Both the position numbers and the translations under genes were made by a program. From NCBI GenBank assembly GCA_903881085.1, contig CAIRSA010000506.1:1-64000 (forward strand): a DNA stretch of 64,000 nucleotides, given 5' to 3'. Shown one piece after another: positions 32,864 through 41,807 of this stretch. Each line of letters opens with the position of its first letter. The stretch's first letter is position 1. The notes below the pieces were generated by a model, which ran no database searches, was not told where the DNA came from, and saw only the letters and a list, made by a program, of their open reading frames with translations. This stretch comes from an uncultured Acidobacteriia bacterium. Its GTDB lineage: Bacteria; Acidobacteriota; Terriglobia; Bryobacterales; Bryobacteraceae.

Positions 32864-35560
32864 TTAATTCTCCCGAATTGCTTTGTTCAGATCCAACGCA
32901 ACCAGTTTCAGAAGCTCATCATCCTTCATCTCGGTCAACAGCAAGTCGGCGCCGCCTTCCAGAACATCCGTTGACAGCTTTCGTTTCGATTCTATCAGTT
33001 CATCGATTTTCTCTTCCACAGTACCGCGACAGATGAATTTATGCACCATTACGTTCTTTTTTTGCCCGATGCGGAACGCCCGGTCCGTTGCTTGATTCTC
33101 TACCGCCGGATTCCACCACCTGTCGAAGTGCACCACATGCGACGCGGCTGTCAGATTCAAACCGGCGCCGCCCGCTTTGAGCGAAAGCACGAAGAATCCG
33201 GCTCCATCCTCCTCCTGAAACTGTTGCACCAATTCCTTGCGCTTCTTCACCGGCGTTTCTCCGTGGAGGATGAGTCCGGGGCGGCCGAACACAGTGCTCA
33301 GGAAACCGGCTAGGGGCGTGGTTACTTCACGAAATTGAGTGAAGACCAGAACCTTCTCCTGCCGCGCGGCGATCGTTTCCACAATGTCGCGTAGACGCGC
33401 CCATTTTCCGCTCTCCTCTTCCTCCCATGCGGCATCTCCCAACCACTGTGATGGATGGTTGCAAATCTGCTTAAACCGCATGAGGAACGACAAAACCAAT
33501 CCGCGCCGCTGGATCCCCGTTGCACTCTCCAATTGTTGCGTCAACGACTTCACCGAATCCTCATATAGGGCCGCCTGCTTGCGGCTCAGTTGGCAATAGG
33601 CTTTGATTTCGGTCTTGTCCGGCAGATCGGAAATCACACTCTTGTCGGTTTTCATGCGCCGCAAGATGTAAGGCCGCACCAGTTCGCGCAGCGGCGCAAA
33701 TGGACTGCTCTGCTTCCCTGCGGCGTTCTTCAAGAATACCTGAAACTCCTTTGCCGACCCAAGCAATCCGGGATTGATGAAATCGAAGATCGACCACAGA
33801 TCGCCCAGCCGGTTTTCAACGGGCGTGCCGGTCAACGCCAGTCGCGCATCCGCCTTCAGCTTTTTCACCGCGGTAGTTTGTTTGGCGCCGGGGTTCTTGA
33901 TTGCCTGCGCTTCGTCCAGAACCGCCAGCCTCCATGAAGTCTCCTGCAACCACGGGACTCGAATCATCGCTCCGTAACTTGTGATCACAAGGTCAGTGTT
34001 CGAAAGCGCTTTCGGAGCATCGGCCTTCAGATCCGTGGCTGCCATTGCTGACGGATGCGCGATCATCGCCTTCAAGCCAGGCGTGAACCGCTGCAATTCC
34101 GATTCCCAATTCGCCAATAGCGACGCGGGCGCGACCAATAAACTGGGTTTAGCCTCGCCGCGGGACTGGGTCTTCAAAACGGTGAGCAGCGACAACACTT
34201 GGATTGTTTTTCCCAACCCCATATCATCCGCCAGGCATGCGCCCAATCCGAGTTTGGCCAGCAAATAGAGCCATCGGACGCCTACCTGTTGATATGGCCG
34301 CAGTGTCGCGTTCAACGCCCCGCCAGGCTCAATGTGCGCCAACCCTTCCGGGCTGCGCAAGCCCTTAAGAGTCTCGGCCAGCCACGGACCCGCCACTGCC
34401 TGCGCCCAGTCCGGTTCGGACGCAGTTTCGGCATCTTCTCCGATGTCCGCGCCCGCCAACATCCGCATCGCTTCGCGAAAGCCGATTCCGTTTTCAGCCG
34501 CGCGCCGTTCCACTTCTTCAAACTGCTCGATAGTGCGGCGCAAACGCTCCTGGTCCACCTCCACCCAGCGCCCACGCACCATCGCCAGACCGTCGGATCC
34601 CGCCAACAATTCGCGGATCTCCTGTTGGGTTAGTTGATCGCCATCCAAAGTGAGTTGCATTTGGAAGTCCAGCAGCGCGTCAAAACCCAAATTCGATGGC
34701 GCGGCGGCTCCAATCATAGCGGTGACCTTCGGCCGGGGCGGATGGTTCAACCGCCATGTAGCCGGCATTCGGACCACCACGCCTGCCGACTCAAGCTTCG
34801 GGACATCGCGTAACAGATTCATTGCCTCTGCGGGCGTCCAGCGAAGCGGATGGAAGATCTCGCTCTCCGCCACCATGGTTTTCAACCACGGACATGTTTC
34901 CGCCGCCCGTTGTACCGGCTGCAGTAGAGAGAGCAGCCGTTCCGTATTCGCTGCGCCCACATATTCCCGCAGAGCTTGCCCCAATGGCAGATGTTGGGCC
35001 TTGCCTTGCGCCGACATACGAGTGGTGTAGGTGGCCAGGAACGCGAACGGCGAATCCGCATCCTTTCGGTTTTCGGCTAGATTGAAGTGCACGCGGCCAA
35101 CCAGATTCCACGCCGGGTTGCGTTGCTTTAGGAACTCCTGAATGCCCAAGCCGGATTCTTTCAATTCGATCGCAAATGCATTCTCCAGTTGAGTCCAAAG
35201 CGCCGCCAGTAAATCGGCGGTCAGATATTCGGCGCCACGCATTGGCGGTGCGGATAGAAGAAGCCGGTCCAATTCAGAGGGTAGAGGTACTGCGAATTTA
35301 CGCGATTCGAAATCGGTGTGCGTGCATAAGGAGGAGATGAAGCCGGAAGCAAACTCGCGCCAATAACAGAAAACCGCAGGCAGCACCGTGTCGGCTTCGG
35401 CGGCGGCCAATTGAAGCAGCCCGTGCCCGGAGCCTTTCGCAAACGCCGTGCTCAATCGCATGGTGAGATCCAATCCGAGTTCCGGCGCCTCTTCGTCCAC
35501 GGAAAGCATCAGCCGGCCATGAGGGGTAAGAAGAATGCCTATGCGTTCACTAGTTGACAT
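32864..35560 (-). CDS. SNF2-family helicase-like ATPase
   Basis: 898 residues from the ATG at 35560; a GTG at 35599 would add 13. The first 420 residues are a helicase-associated region (a SNF2-N bacterial domain). Motor lobe 1 shows motif Q/I in LADDMGLGKTIQ, motif II DEAQ (LAVLDEAQAIKN) and motif III LTGTPVENRLGD. Lobe 2 shows LVFTQFRE, FFVLSLKAGGAGLNLTAA (motif V) and DRAFRIGQKKNV (motif VI). It translocates on double-stranded DNA without strand separation. It is coupled to the SWIM protein. No ribosome site precedes the ATG, and -10-like AT-rich sequence lies directly upstream. Confidence 0.93.
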   Translation of the reverse strand: MSTSERIGILLTPHGRLMLSVDEEAPELGLDLTMRLSTAFAKGSGHGLLQLAAAEADTVLPAVFCYWREFASGFISSLCTHTDFESRKFAVPLPSELDRLLLSAPPMRGAEYLTADLLAALWTQLENAFAIELKESGLGIQEFLKQRNPAWNLVGRVHFNLAENRKDADSPFAFLATYTTRMSAQGKAQHLPLGQALREYVGAANTERLLSLLQPVQRAAETCPWLKTMVAESEIFHPLRWTPAEAMNLLRDVPKLESAGVVVRMPATWRLNHPPRPKVTAMIGAAAPSNLGFDALLDFQMQLTLDGDQLTQQEIRELLAGSDGLAMVRGRWVEVDQERLRRTIEQFEEVERRAAENGIGFREAMRMLAGADIGEDAETASEPDWAQAVAGPWLAETLKGLRSPEGLAHIEPGGALNATLRPYQQVGVRWLYLLAKLGLGACLADDMGLGKTIQVLSLLTVLKTQSRGEAKPSLLVAPASLLANWESELQRFTPGLKAMIAHPSAMAATDLKADAPKALSNTDLVITSYGAMIRVPWLQETSWRLAVLDEAQAIKNPGAKQTTAVKKLKADARLALTGTPVENRLGDLWSIFDFINPGLLGSAKEFQVFLKNAAGKQSSPFAPLRELVRPYILRRMKTDKSVISDLPDKTEIKAYCQLSRKQAALYEDSVKSLTQQLESATGIQRRGLVLSFLMRFKQICNHPSQWLGDAAWEEEESGKWARLRDIVETIAARQEKVLVFTQFREVTTPLAGFLSTVFGRPGLILHGETPVKKRKELVQQFQEEDGAGFFVLSLKAGGAGLNLTAASHVVHFDRWWNPAVENQATDRAFRIGQKKNVMVHKFICRGTVEEKIDELIESKRKLSTDVLEGGADLLLTEMKDDELLKLVALDLNKAIREN

Positions 35561-35702
35561 AATATACGTTATCGGAAGTGAATCTAGGAACCGGACCACT
35601 CGCCAAAATAGCAGACCTGGCGCCCACCCTCACAAATAGTTGGGACTTCTGCCTCAAGCGTTAAACTAAACAGGTACAATTTAGGAAAGGACATAATGCA
35701 CA

Positions 35703-36035
35703 ATGTCACAACCGAACCCCCGGTCCATTGACGAACGCATTGACGCACTCACCACCAACATGGAACTTCAGGCTGGCATGTTGCGCGACCTGGACACCAA
35801 CATCATTGGGCTAACGGAAAACGTCAATGGGCTCACGGCAGACGTCAAGGGGCTCACTGCGGACGTAAAAGCCCTCACCGCGGACGTAAAAGCCCTCACC
35901 GCCAACCAGGCTGCGGCAGACGCCAGAATCGACCGGCTCGGCGCAAAGATCGAACACTTGGCCGACATCGTGACCAGCTTCGCCCAAAATCACGAAAGCC
36001 GCATCCAGCGCCTTGAAGGCCAAAGCCAGCAGTAA
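35703..36035 (+). CDS. small coiled-coil protein with heptad repeats
   Basis: 110 residues, no signal peptide or membrane segment. Nearly the whole chain is predicted coiled coil by eye: leucines and valines recur every seven residues, with three and a half copies of GLTADVK/ALTADVK (about residues 43-67) flanked by irregular heptads (MLRDLDTNIIGL, IDRLGAKIEHLADIV). It ends HESRIQRLEGQSQQ. It resembles many short oligomerising proteins of unknown role in Acidobacteria and Cyanobacteria. A TACAAT hexamer at 35675-35680 and AAGGA upstream support expression. It is convergent with the HAD gene and 142 bases from the divergent SNF2 start. Confidence 0.75.
   Translation: MSQPNPRSIDERIDALTTNMELQAGMLRDLDTNIIGLTENVNGLTADVKGLTADVKALTADVKALTANQAAADARIDRLGAKIEHLADIVTSFAQNHESRIQRLEGQSQQ
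35829..35903 (+). repeat. 21-base tandem repeat inside the coiled-coil gene
   Basis: Units at 35829, 35850, 35871 and a partial one at 35892 have period 21, i.e. one heptad each. Units two and three differ mostly by GGG/GCC at the front, and GCGGACGTAAAA is shared, showing recent duplication at DNA level. Copy number could vary between strains without changing frame. Confidence 0.8.
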
Positions 36036-36050
36036 TCGGGCTATACGTGA

Positions 36051-36659
36051 TCAGATGCCGAGTTCAGCCCTCACCAGTTGCGCCGTGTTCTGCGCTGCAT
36101 CCACCCGAAGCACCTGAAAGCCAGCAGTCCGGCCGCTTGCTTCTCCTGCGTCAGAGTCCTCTACCACCAGCGGCCTGACCGCGGCGAGCCTCTCCGCACC
36201 CGTTAGATAAGGTTCAGGATGCGGCTTAAGATTCACAACGTCATCCCCAAAAACCGTGGTACTGAAGGCGTCCAGGATGCCAGCCCGAATCAGAATCGGC
36301 TCGATCTCCGCCCGCGTGCTCGAACTGACAACCGCCAACTTCATTCCGTTCAGCGAGCGAATCAACTCTACAGTAGCGTCCGGTATCGGCGATTCAAGCG
36401 CCACCAAACGCCGGAAAAGATCCTTTTTATGCTGATATTCAGGCCACAGAACTTCCATCGCCGGTTCCGGCGTCCCCAGCCTTCGCGCGATCTCAACCAT
36501 GTCCTTATCCGCCACGCCGACACAGTGTTCCGCAAAGAACGGCCAGGTCAGATCGATCTTATGCGGCAGCAGAACCTCGCGCCAGGCGGCAAAGTGGATC
36601 TGCTCGGTATCACCCAGCACTCCGTCGAAATCAAATAGAACTGCATCGTATTGGCTCAT
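36051..36659 (-). CDS. HAD-family phosphatase
   Basis: 202 residues. Motif I is DFDGVLGDTE (D10/D12 region, nucleophile and acid), motif II the serine in VVSSS (about 113), motif III the lysine in NLKPHPEPY and motif IV the acidic pair in VVEDSDAG. The helical cap between motifs I and II (about 15-85) is the small type of the phosphoglycolate phosphatase/beta-phosphoglucomutase subfamily. It should dephosphorylate a small sugar phosphate or 2-phosphoglycolate in the cytoplasm. The substrate is not predictable. It is divergent from the sulfatase gene; the two starts are 28 bases apart. Confidence 0.9.
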   Translation of the reverse strand: MSQYDAVLFDFDGVLGDTEQIHFAAWREVLLPHKIDLTWPFFAEHCVGVADKDMVEIARRLGTPEPAMEVLWPEYQHKKDLFRRLVALESPIPDATVELIRSLNGMKLAVVSSSTRAEIEPILIRAGILDAFSTTVFGDDVVNLKPHPEPYLTGAERLAAVRPLVVEDSDAGEASGRTAGFQVLRVDAAQNTAQLVRAELGI

Positions 36660-36675
36660 CGGTAGTTACTTCCAG

Positions 36676-36681
36676 TATAGT
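36676..36681 (+). promoter_or_regulatory. -10 box for a near-leaderless sulfatase mRNA
   Basis: TATAGT ends six bases before the ATG at 36688, so transcription should start within a base of the start codon. A TTGGCT at 36651-36656 is 19 bases upstream, slightly far for a -35 box. No ribosome site is present. Confidence 0.45.
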
Positions 36682-36687
36682 ATCCCT

Positions 36688-38058
36688 ATGCGGAGACGTG
36701 AATTTTTAGCAGCCGGTACAGCCTTGGCAGCGCAAGCCCAATCCAGCCGGCCGAACATTGTTCTCATCCTGGCGGATGATCTTGGCTGGAAAGACGCCTC
36801 ATTTAATGGCGGCACAACTCCGACGCCCAACATCGATCGCATTGCTGCCGAAGGAACTCGCTTCAACCAGTTTTATGCCACCCCGCTTTGTACCCCGTCA
36901 CGCTCTTCTTTAATGACAGGTCGTAACCCGGTCCGCTATGGGCTCGTTTATTCCGTTATTCGTCCGTGGTCGCCATACGGGGTGCCTGCGGATGAACACA
37001 TGCTCCCAGAGACTCTGAAAACCATGGGTTATCAAACCGCTATGGTTGGCAAGTGGCATCTCGGACATGCCCATCGCCGCATGTTCCCCAACGCGCGCGG
37101 CTTCGATCATTTCTATGGTTGCGTCAATGCAGAGATAGACTACTTTGAACACACGAAGCAAGGCGGCCTGGACTGGCAGCGCAATGGAAAAGCCGTTCGG
37201 GAGTCTGGCTACGCCACCGATCTGCTCGCTGCCGAAGCTGTTAGAGTCATTCGGGAGCGAAAAAAGAGTCAACCGCTCTTCCTTTACGCGGCGTTCACGG
37301 CCGTTCATGCGCCACTCCAGGCACCTCCGGAACTCCTGGCAAAGTACACAAACATCCAATCCAAACCGAAACAGGCGATGGCCGCAATGGTCGATTCACT
37401 CGATCAAGCGGTTGGCCGAATCCTGGAAATCATAGACCGCGAGGCCATGGCGCACGACACATTGCTACTCTTCTTAAGTGACAACGGGGGCGCGGCAGCC
37501 AGCGTGAATCTTCCGTATCGTGCCGGGAAACTAACCGTCTTTGAGGGCGGCATCCGAGTTCCCTGCCTCATGCGCTGGCCTGGAAAGATCCGCCCAGGTT
37601 CATCCGTTGACCAGATTATGAGCGTCCTCGATCTGCTTCCAACTCTGGCAAAAGCCGCTGGCGGAAAGCCTGGATCCTTAAAACCGCTGGATGGTATCGA
37701 CCTGCTGGATCAAGTCACGGGCGCCCTGCCGGTCCGGCGAAATCCGCTATTTTGGGCCTGCAAACGCAACGAAACACAAGATTACCAATACGCCGTCCGC
37801 GTTGACGACTGGAAACTCGTTCGACAGGTCTTCGCTGGCAAACCGTCACCACCTGACTTGCTTTTCGACTTGGCGCACGATCCATTTGAAAAGACCGACT
37901 TGGCAGCACAAAATCCTGAGCGTGTGGTATCGTTAGGAGCTGAACTCGATCTCTGGAAATCGTTCCATCCCGCCGCTGAAATCCAAAGTTCGATGACCCC
38001 CCATCCGGGATGGATTCCGCCCAAAGACTATGCCCAGGCCCCCGATTATGATTCATAG
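36688..38058 (+). CDS. Tat-exported arylsulfatase-like enzyme
   Basis: 456 residues from the ATG at 36688; the frame is open further upstream but that part overlaps the HAD gene. The N-terminus MRRREFLAAGTALAAQAQ is a twin-arginine signal. The sulfatase signature is complete: metal-binding DD (30-31), C68-T-P-S-R72 where the cysteine becomes formylglycine, GKWHLG and FLSDNGG. The C-terminal subdomain contains KLVRQVFAGK and FDLAHDPFEKTDLA. It should cleave sulfate esters of polysaccharides or aryl sulfates in the periplasm. Formylglycine-generating enzyme is not in the window. It is adjacent to a TonB receptor (272 bases downstream), consistent with sulfated-glycan use. Confidence 0.93.
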   Translation: MRRREFLAAGTALAAQAQSSRPNIVLILADDLGWKDASFNGGTTPTPNIDRIAAEGTRFNQFYATPLCTPSRSSLMTGRNPVRYGLVYSVIRPWSPYGVPADEHMLPETLKTMGYQTAMVGKWHLGHAHRRMFPNARGFDHFYGCVNAEIDYFEHTKQGGLDWQRNGKAVRESGYATDLLAAEAVRVIRERKKSQPLFLYAAFTAVHAPLQAPPELLAKYTNIQSKPKQAMAAMVDSLDQAVGRILEIIDREAMAHDTLLLFLSDNGGAAASVNLPYRAGKLTVFEGGIRVPCLMRWPGKIRPGSSVDQIMSVLDLLPTLAKAAGGKPGSLKPLDGIDLLDQVTGALPVRRNPLFWACKRNETQDYQYAVRVDDWKLVRQVFAGKPSPPDLLFDLAHDPFEKTDLAAQNPERVVSLGAELDLWKSFHPAAEIQSSMTPHPGWIPPKDYAQAPDYDS

Positions 38059-38329
38059 AAACTCGTCCTTCTATTAATCATAAGTGTTTCATTTTCTGTT
38101 AAATTCACAAACTGTTGCCGGTATTACATTCTTGTATGGCCCGTATAGAAAAGTTCTTTATTGCGTCCCCTGCTAACATGCCGTATGCTCAAGTTTCCTA
38201 CCCGTCGGTGACGGCGCTCTAAAGTTCTGAGCCCATCTCGCATTGTTTGCACGTCCGCAGCATTGTTTGCTCCCATCCCCCGTCTCGCTTGTCAATAACG
38301 AATCAACCACCAAAAAGGGGTAATCTATC

Positions 38330-41300
38330 GTGAAATCTTCCAGCATCATTGCATGCGCAGCCGTGTATTGGATTGTGTCAGCCGTTCCACTGGCCGCGCA
38401 ATCATACCAAGGGGGCGTCAGAGGAAGCATCGCCGATTCCGGCGGTGCCCTAATCGCCACGGTTAAAGTGTCACTCATGGACGAAAGCACTGGCGTAGTC
38501 CGTGCCACCGTCACGAATGAGGCCGGGGAGTATGTATTCAATGCGGTTGAACCCGCAACTTATACCGTTCGGGCAGAGTCGCCCAGCTTCAAACGTTTCG
38601 AAAGAAAAGGCTTAGTCATCGCCACGCAGCAATTCCTCACTGTGAATATGACACTGGAAGTCGGCTCAGTCAGCGAGACCATCAACGTCACTGAAGAAGT
38701 TCCGCTGATGGAAACCGCCAACGCATCCAATGGCCAGGTCATCGACCGCCAGAAAATCGTGGATCTTCCCAACCTCGGCCGCAATCCGTTCATGATGGCG
38801 AAAATCGCCCCCAACGTGGTTCAGGCCGGCGACCCCCGCTTCAACCGCATGCAGGATCAGAGCGGCTCTTCGCAGATCTCCATCGCCGGCGGCCCAGTCC
38901 GCGGCAACAATTATTTGATCGATGGTGTGCCAATCACTGCCACCTCCAACGTCGCGGTCATCATTCCCACGCTCGAAGCCGTTCAGGAGATCAAAATTCA
39001 GGCCAACACCTACGACGCTGAAATGGGCCGCACCGGCGGTGGCGTGTTCAACACCTACCTCAAGTCTGGCTCCAACGATCTGCATGGTAGCCTCTTCGGC
39101 TACACCCGCCAGACCGAGTGGCTCGCCAACAGCTTCTTCAACAACGCCGCCCGCATTGCCCGTCCGTCTACCCCGCAGGTGAACTTCGGTGGATCATTCG
39201 GTGGTCCGGTCCTAATACCCAAACTCTACAACGGCAAAAACAAAACCTTCTTCTGGCTGGGCTATGAACGCTACCGTCAAAACTCAGGGCTCACGCAGTT
39301 GCTGGCAACTCCCACGGATCTGGAGCGCGCTGGAGACTTCTCCAAGAGCTTCACCAAAGCAGGCGCACTGGCAACAATCTACGATCCTTTCAGCGGCACC
39401 GCACGCACGGCGTTCCCGGGCAACGTGATTCCTGCAAACCGCCTCAATCCTGTTGGACTTGCCATCGCGAGTTACTTCCCGAAAGCTGCCAGCACGCCCG
39501 GCTATCTCGGCGCCAACGACTTTACCGGTTTGGCCATTCTGCTCGATCAGGCAACCCAGGAAACAGCGAAGGTCGATCATCAGCTCTTCTCGTGGTGGCA
39601 TACGAACCTCTCCTATCTTCACTACAAGAGCCGCGAACCCAGCGGAAACCTGTTCGGCACCATCTCCGCACCTGGCGCAACTCTCTTGTATAGAAAAGTT
39701 GATGCAACACAGTTCAACAACATCATTACGCCCAATCCGACCACTGTTCTTAGCATCCGTTATGGGTTCAACCGCTACCCGAACCTGACCGGCACTGAAG
39801 CAGACGGCTTCAACCCCGCCACTCTCGGATTCCCTTCAAGCTTTGTCAGCCAGTTGCCCATCATCAAGTTCCCGACCATCAACATGCAGAACTTCACCAA
39901 CATGGGTCCCGGCAATGGTTCGTACTCCGTTTATGATTCGCGCAATTTCCTGGTTAGCGCTTCGAAATTCATGGGCCGCCATAGTTTGAAAGCAGGCTTT
40001 GACACGCGCGTTCTTCATATTGACTTCATCACCTACGGTCAGGCCGGCAACTATACTTTCAGCGACGGTTTCACCCGCAAGAACCCCAACACAAGCGATG
40101 GTTCGGGCAGCGATCTTGCCAGCCTGTTACTCGGTGCACCTTCCGCAGGCACCGCCGCTATCCCAACCAAACTCTTCCAATACGTGAAGTATTACTCCGG
40201 CTATGTGCAGGATGACTTCCGCGTCAACCCCAAGCTCACCATCAACATGGGCATCCGCTACGAATATGAAACCGGTCTGAAGGAGAAGAACGATGCCCTC
40301 ATCGTTGGCTTCGATCAGAACGTAGCCAACCCCATCGGCCTGGGCGCCAAGGGTGGCGTGATGTACGCCGGCGTCAACGGCAACCCCACTCAGTGCTGCG
40401 CTCTAAGCAACACCAAGTTCGGCCCGCGCTTCGGAGTTGCATATGCTCTGGATTCAAAGACCACCATTCGCGGTGGATATGGATTATTCTGGGCGCCTGC
40501 TTACTCTACCGGCCTCGCCACAATCGGCTACAGCCAGACCAACACGTTGACCAGCAGCAATGACGGCGGCTTTACTCCGGCAACCAGCCTCAGCAACCCG
40601 TTCCCGGGTGGCCTGCTTAAGCCGGCAGGCAACTCGCAAGGTTTGCTTACCGGCATCGGTCAGACAATCTCTTACATTGACCAGAATTCGACCTCAACTC
40701 ACGTTCAGCAATTCTCGTTCGATATTCAGCGTGAAGTTGGCCATGGCGTCATGGTTGCACTCGGGTATGTGGGCTCCCGCACCGGCGGCCTCACTTACTA
40801 CACTGGTTCTGTAAACATGAACCAGCTCCAGCCGCAGTTCTTTAGTCAGGGCGCATCGCTCCTGACATCGGTTAGCAACCCATTCTTCGGCAACGGCGGT
40901 TCTGGAGTTGTCGGCTCTGCCACAGTAACCAGGAATCAGTTGCTGCGACCCTTCACCGCCTTCGGCGCTGTCAATGACACATTCGTCCCTGGCAACCACG
41001 CCAAATATGATTCGCTCGTTATCCGCGCGCAGAAGCGGCTTTCGGCTGGCTTCTCGTTCCTCGGATCGCTTACCTACTCCAAGAACATGGACGGCTCTTT
41101 CGCGTCAACCAGTTACTACACCTCCAGCGCCACCGCTCCGCAGAACGCATTTGACCTCGGCTCGGAATATGGTCTGGCCATCGTCAACACCCCTCTCGGC
41201 GGCAAAGGCGCAGTCACCTATGAATTGCCCTTCGGTAAAGGCAAGACCTACTTGAGCTCAAACAAGTACCTGGATTACGCAGTCGGCGGCTGGCAGGCTA

Positions 41301-41740
41301 ACGTTGTTATGTTGTTCCAGAGCGGCATGCCTCTCGCCGTCACTCAGGGCACTAACTTCAACTCAGCCCTCGGTACCGGCGTTCAGCGCCCCAACGCAAC
41401 AGGCATTTCGCCTGTAACGTCAGGCAGAACCGAAGATCGCCTGACAAACTACTTCAATTCCGCGGCCTTCTCCACTGCGCCGCAATTCACCTTCGGCAAC
41501 CTCAGCCGGACAATCGGCTTTGCCGGACCTGGGACCAGGAACTTCGACATCTCGATCATGAAAACCTTCACGATCATGGAAAAGTTCAAAGGCCAGTTCC
41601 GCGCGGAAGCACTCAATGCGTTCAATCATCCGCTGTTCAACGGCCCGGCTTCGGCCTTCGGCAATGCGAACTTCGGCACCATCACTCAGCAGGGCAACTT
41701 CCCGCGGTACATTCAGCTTGGCCTGCGGTTCATGTTCTAA
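38330..41740 (+). CDS. Oar-like TonB-dependent receptor
   Basis: 1136 residues from a GTG with AAAAAGGGG upstream. Signal peptide KSSSIIACAAVYWIVSAVPLAAQ-like. Carboxypeptidase-regulatory domain about 25-110 (NEAGEYVFNAVEPATYTVRAE), plug about 112-240 (QVIDRQKIVDLPNLGRNPF, GNNYLIDGVPITATSNVAV), barrel to the end (QLGLRFMF with terminal Phe). A strong terminator follows 14 bases after the stop, so it is the last gene of its transcript. The 272-base gap upstream, from the sulfatase, shows no convincing promoter. It is the third receptor of this class in the window. Its position after the sulfatase suggests a glycan ligand, which is inference. Confidence 0.92.
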   Translation: MKSSSIIACAAVYWIVSAVPLAAQSYQGGVRGSIADSGGALIATVKVSLMDESTGVVRATVTNEAGEYVFNAVEPATYTVRAESPSFKRFERKGLVIATQQFLTVNMTLEVGSVSETINVTEEVPLMETANASNGQVIDRQKIVDLPNLGRNPFMMAKIAPNVVQAGDPRFNRMQDQSGSSQISIAGGPVRGNNYLIDGVPITATSNVAVIIPTLEAVQEIKIQANTYDAEMGRTGGGVFNTYLKSGSNDLHGSLFGYTRQTEWLANSFFNNAARIARPSTPQVNFGGSFGGPVLIPKLYNGKNKTFFWLGYERYRQNSGLTQLLATPTDLERAGDFSKSFTKAGALATIYDPFSGTARTAFPGNVIPANRLNPVGLAIASYFPKAASTPGYLGANDFTGLAILLDQATQETAKVDHQLFSWWHTNLSYLHYKSREPSGNLFGTISAPGATLLYRKVDATQFNNIITPNPTTVLSIRYGFNRYPNLTGTEADGFNPATLGFPSSFVSQLPIIKFPTINMQNFTNMGPGNGSYSVYDSRNFLVSASKFMGRHSLKAGFDTRVLHIDFITYGQAGNYTFSDGFTRKNPNTSDGSGSDLASLLLGAPSAGTAAIPTKLFQYVKYYSGYVQDDFRVNPKLTINMGIRYEYETGLKEKNDALIVGFDQNVANPIGLGAKGGVMYAGVNGNPTQCCALSNTKFGPRFGVAYALDSKTTIRGGYGLFWAPAYSTGLATIGYSQTNTLTSSNDGGFTPATSLSNPFPGGLLKPAGNSQGLLTGIGQTISYIDQNSTSTHVQQFSFDIQREVGHGVMVALGYVGSRTGGLTYYTGSVNMNQLQPQFFSQGASLLTSVSNPFFGNGGSGVVGSATVTRNQLLRPFTAFGAVNDTFVPGNHAKYDSLVIRAQKRLSAGFSFLGSLTYSKNMDGSFASTSYYTSSATAPQNAFDLGSEYGLAIVNTPLGGKGAVTYELPFGKGKTYLSSNKYLDYAVGGWQANVVMLFQSGMPLAVTQGTNFNSALGTGVQRPNATGISPVTSGRTEDRLTNYFNSAAFSTAPQFTFGNLSRTIGFAGPGTRNFDISIMKTFTIMEKFKGQFRAEALNAFNHPLFNGPASAFGNANFGTITQQGNFPRYIQLGLRFMF

Positions 41741-41753
41741 AGAAAGAATGTAG

Positions 41754-41779
41754 AAAGGCCCGCTTCGGCGGGCCTTTTT
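41754..41779 (+). terminator. rho-independent terminator after TonB receptor
   Basis: AAAGGCCCGC, a TTCG tetraloop, GCGGGCC and TTTTT form a textbook intrinsic terminator 14 bases after the receptor stop codon. Confidence 0.92.
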
Positions 41780-41807
41780 GCACGTGAAGAAAGGGGCAAA
41801 AATATAA

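Noticed and set aside
36499-36687. Upstream extension of the sulfatase gene
   Set aside because: It overlaps the HAD gene and lacks a signal; the ATG at 36688 gives a clean Tat signal and sulfatase start.
39687-39700. GTATAGAAAAGTT shared with the region before the third TonB receptor (about 38142)
   Set aside because: One copy lies inside coding sequence; a 13-base match in 64 kb is not meaningful without a symmetric or promoter context.
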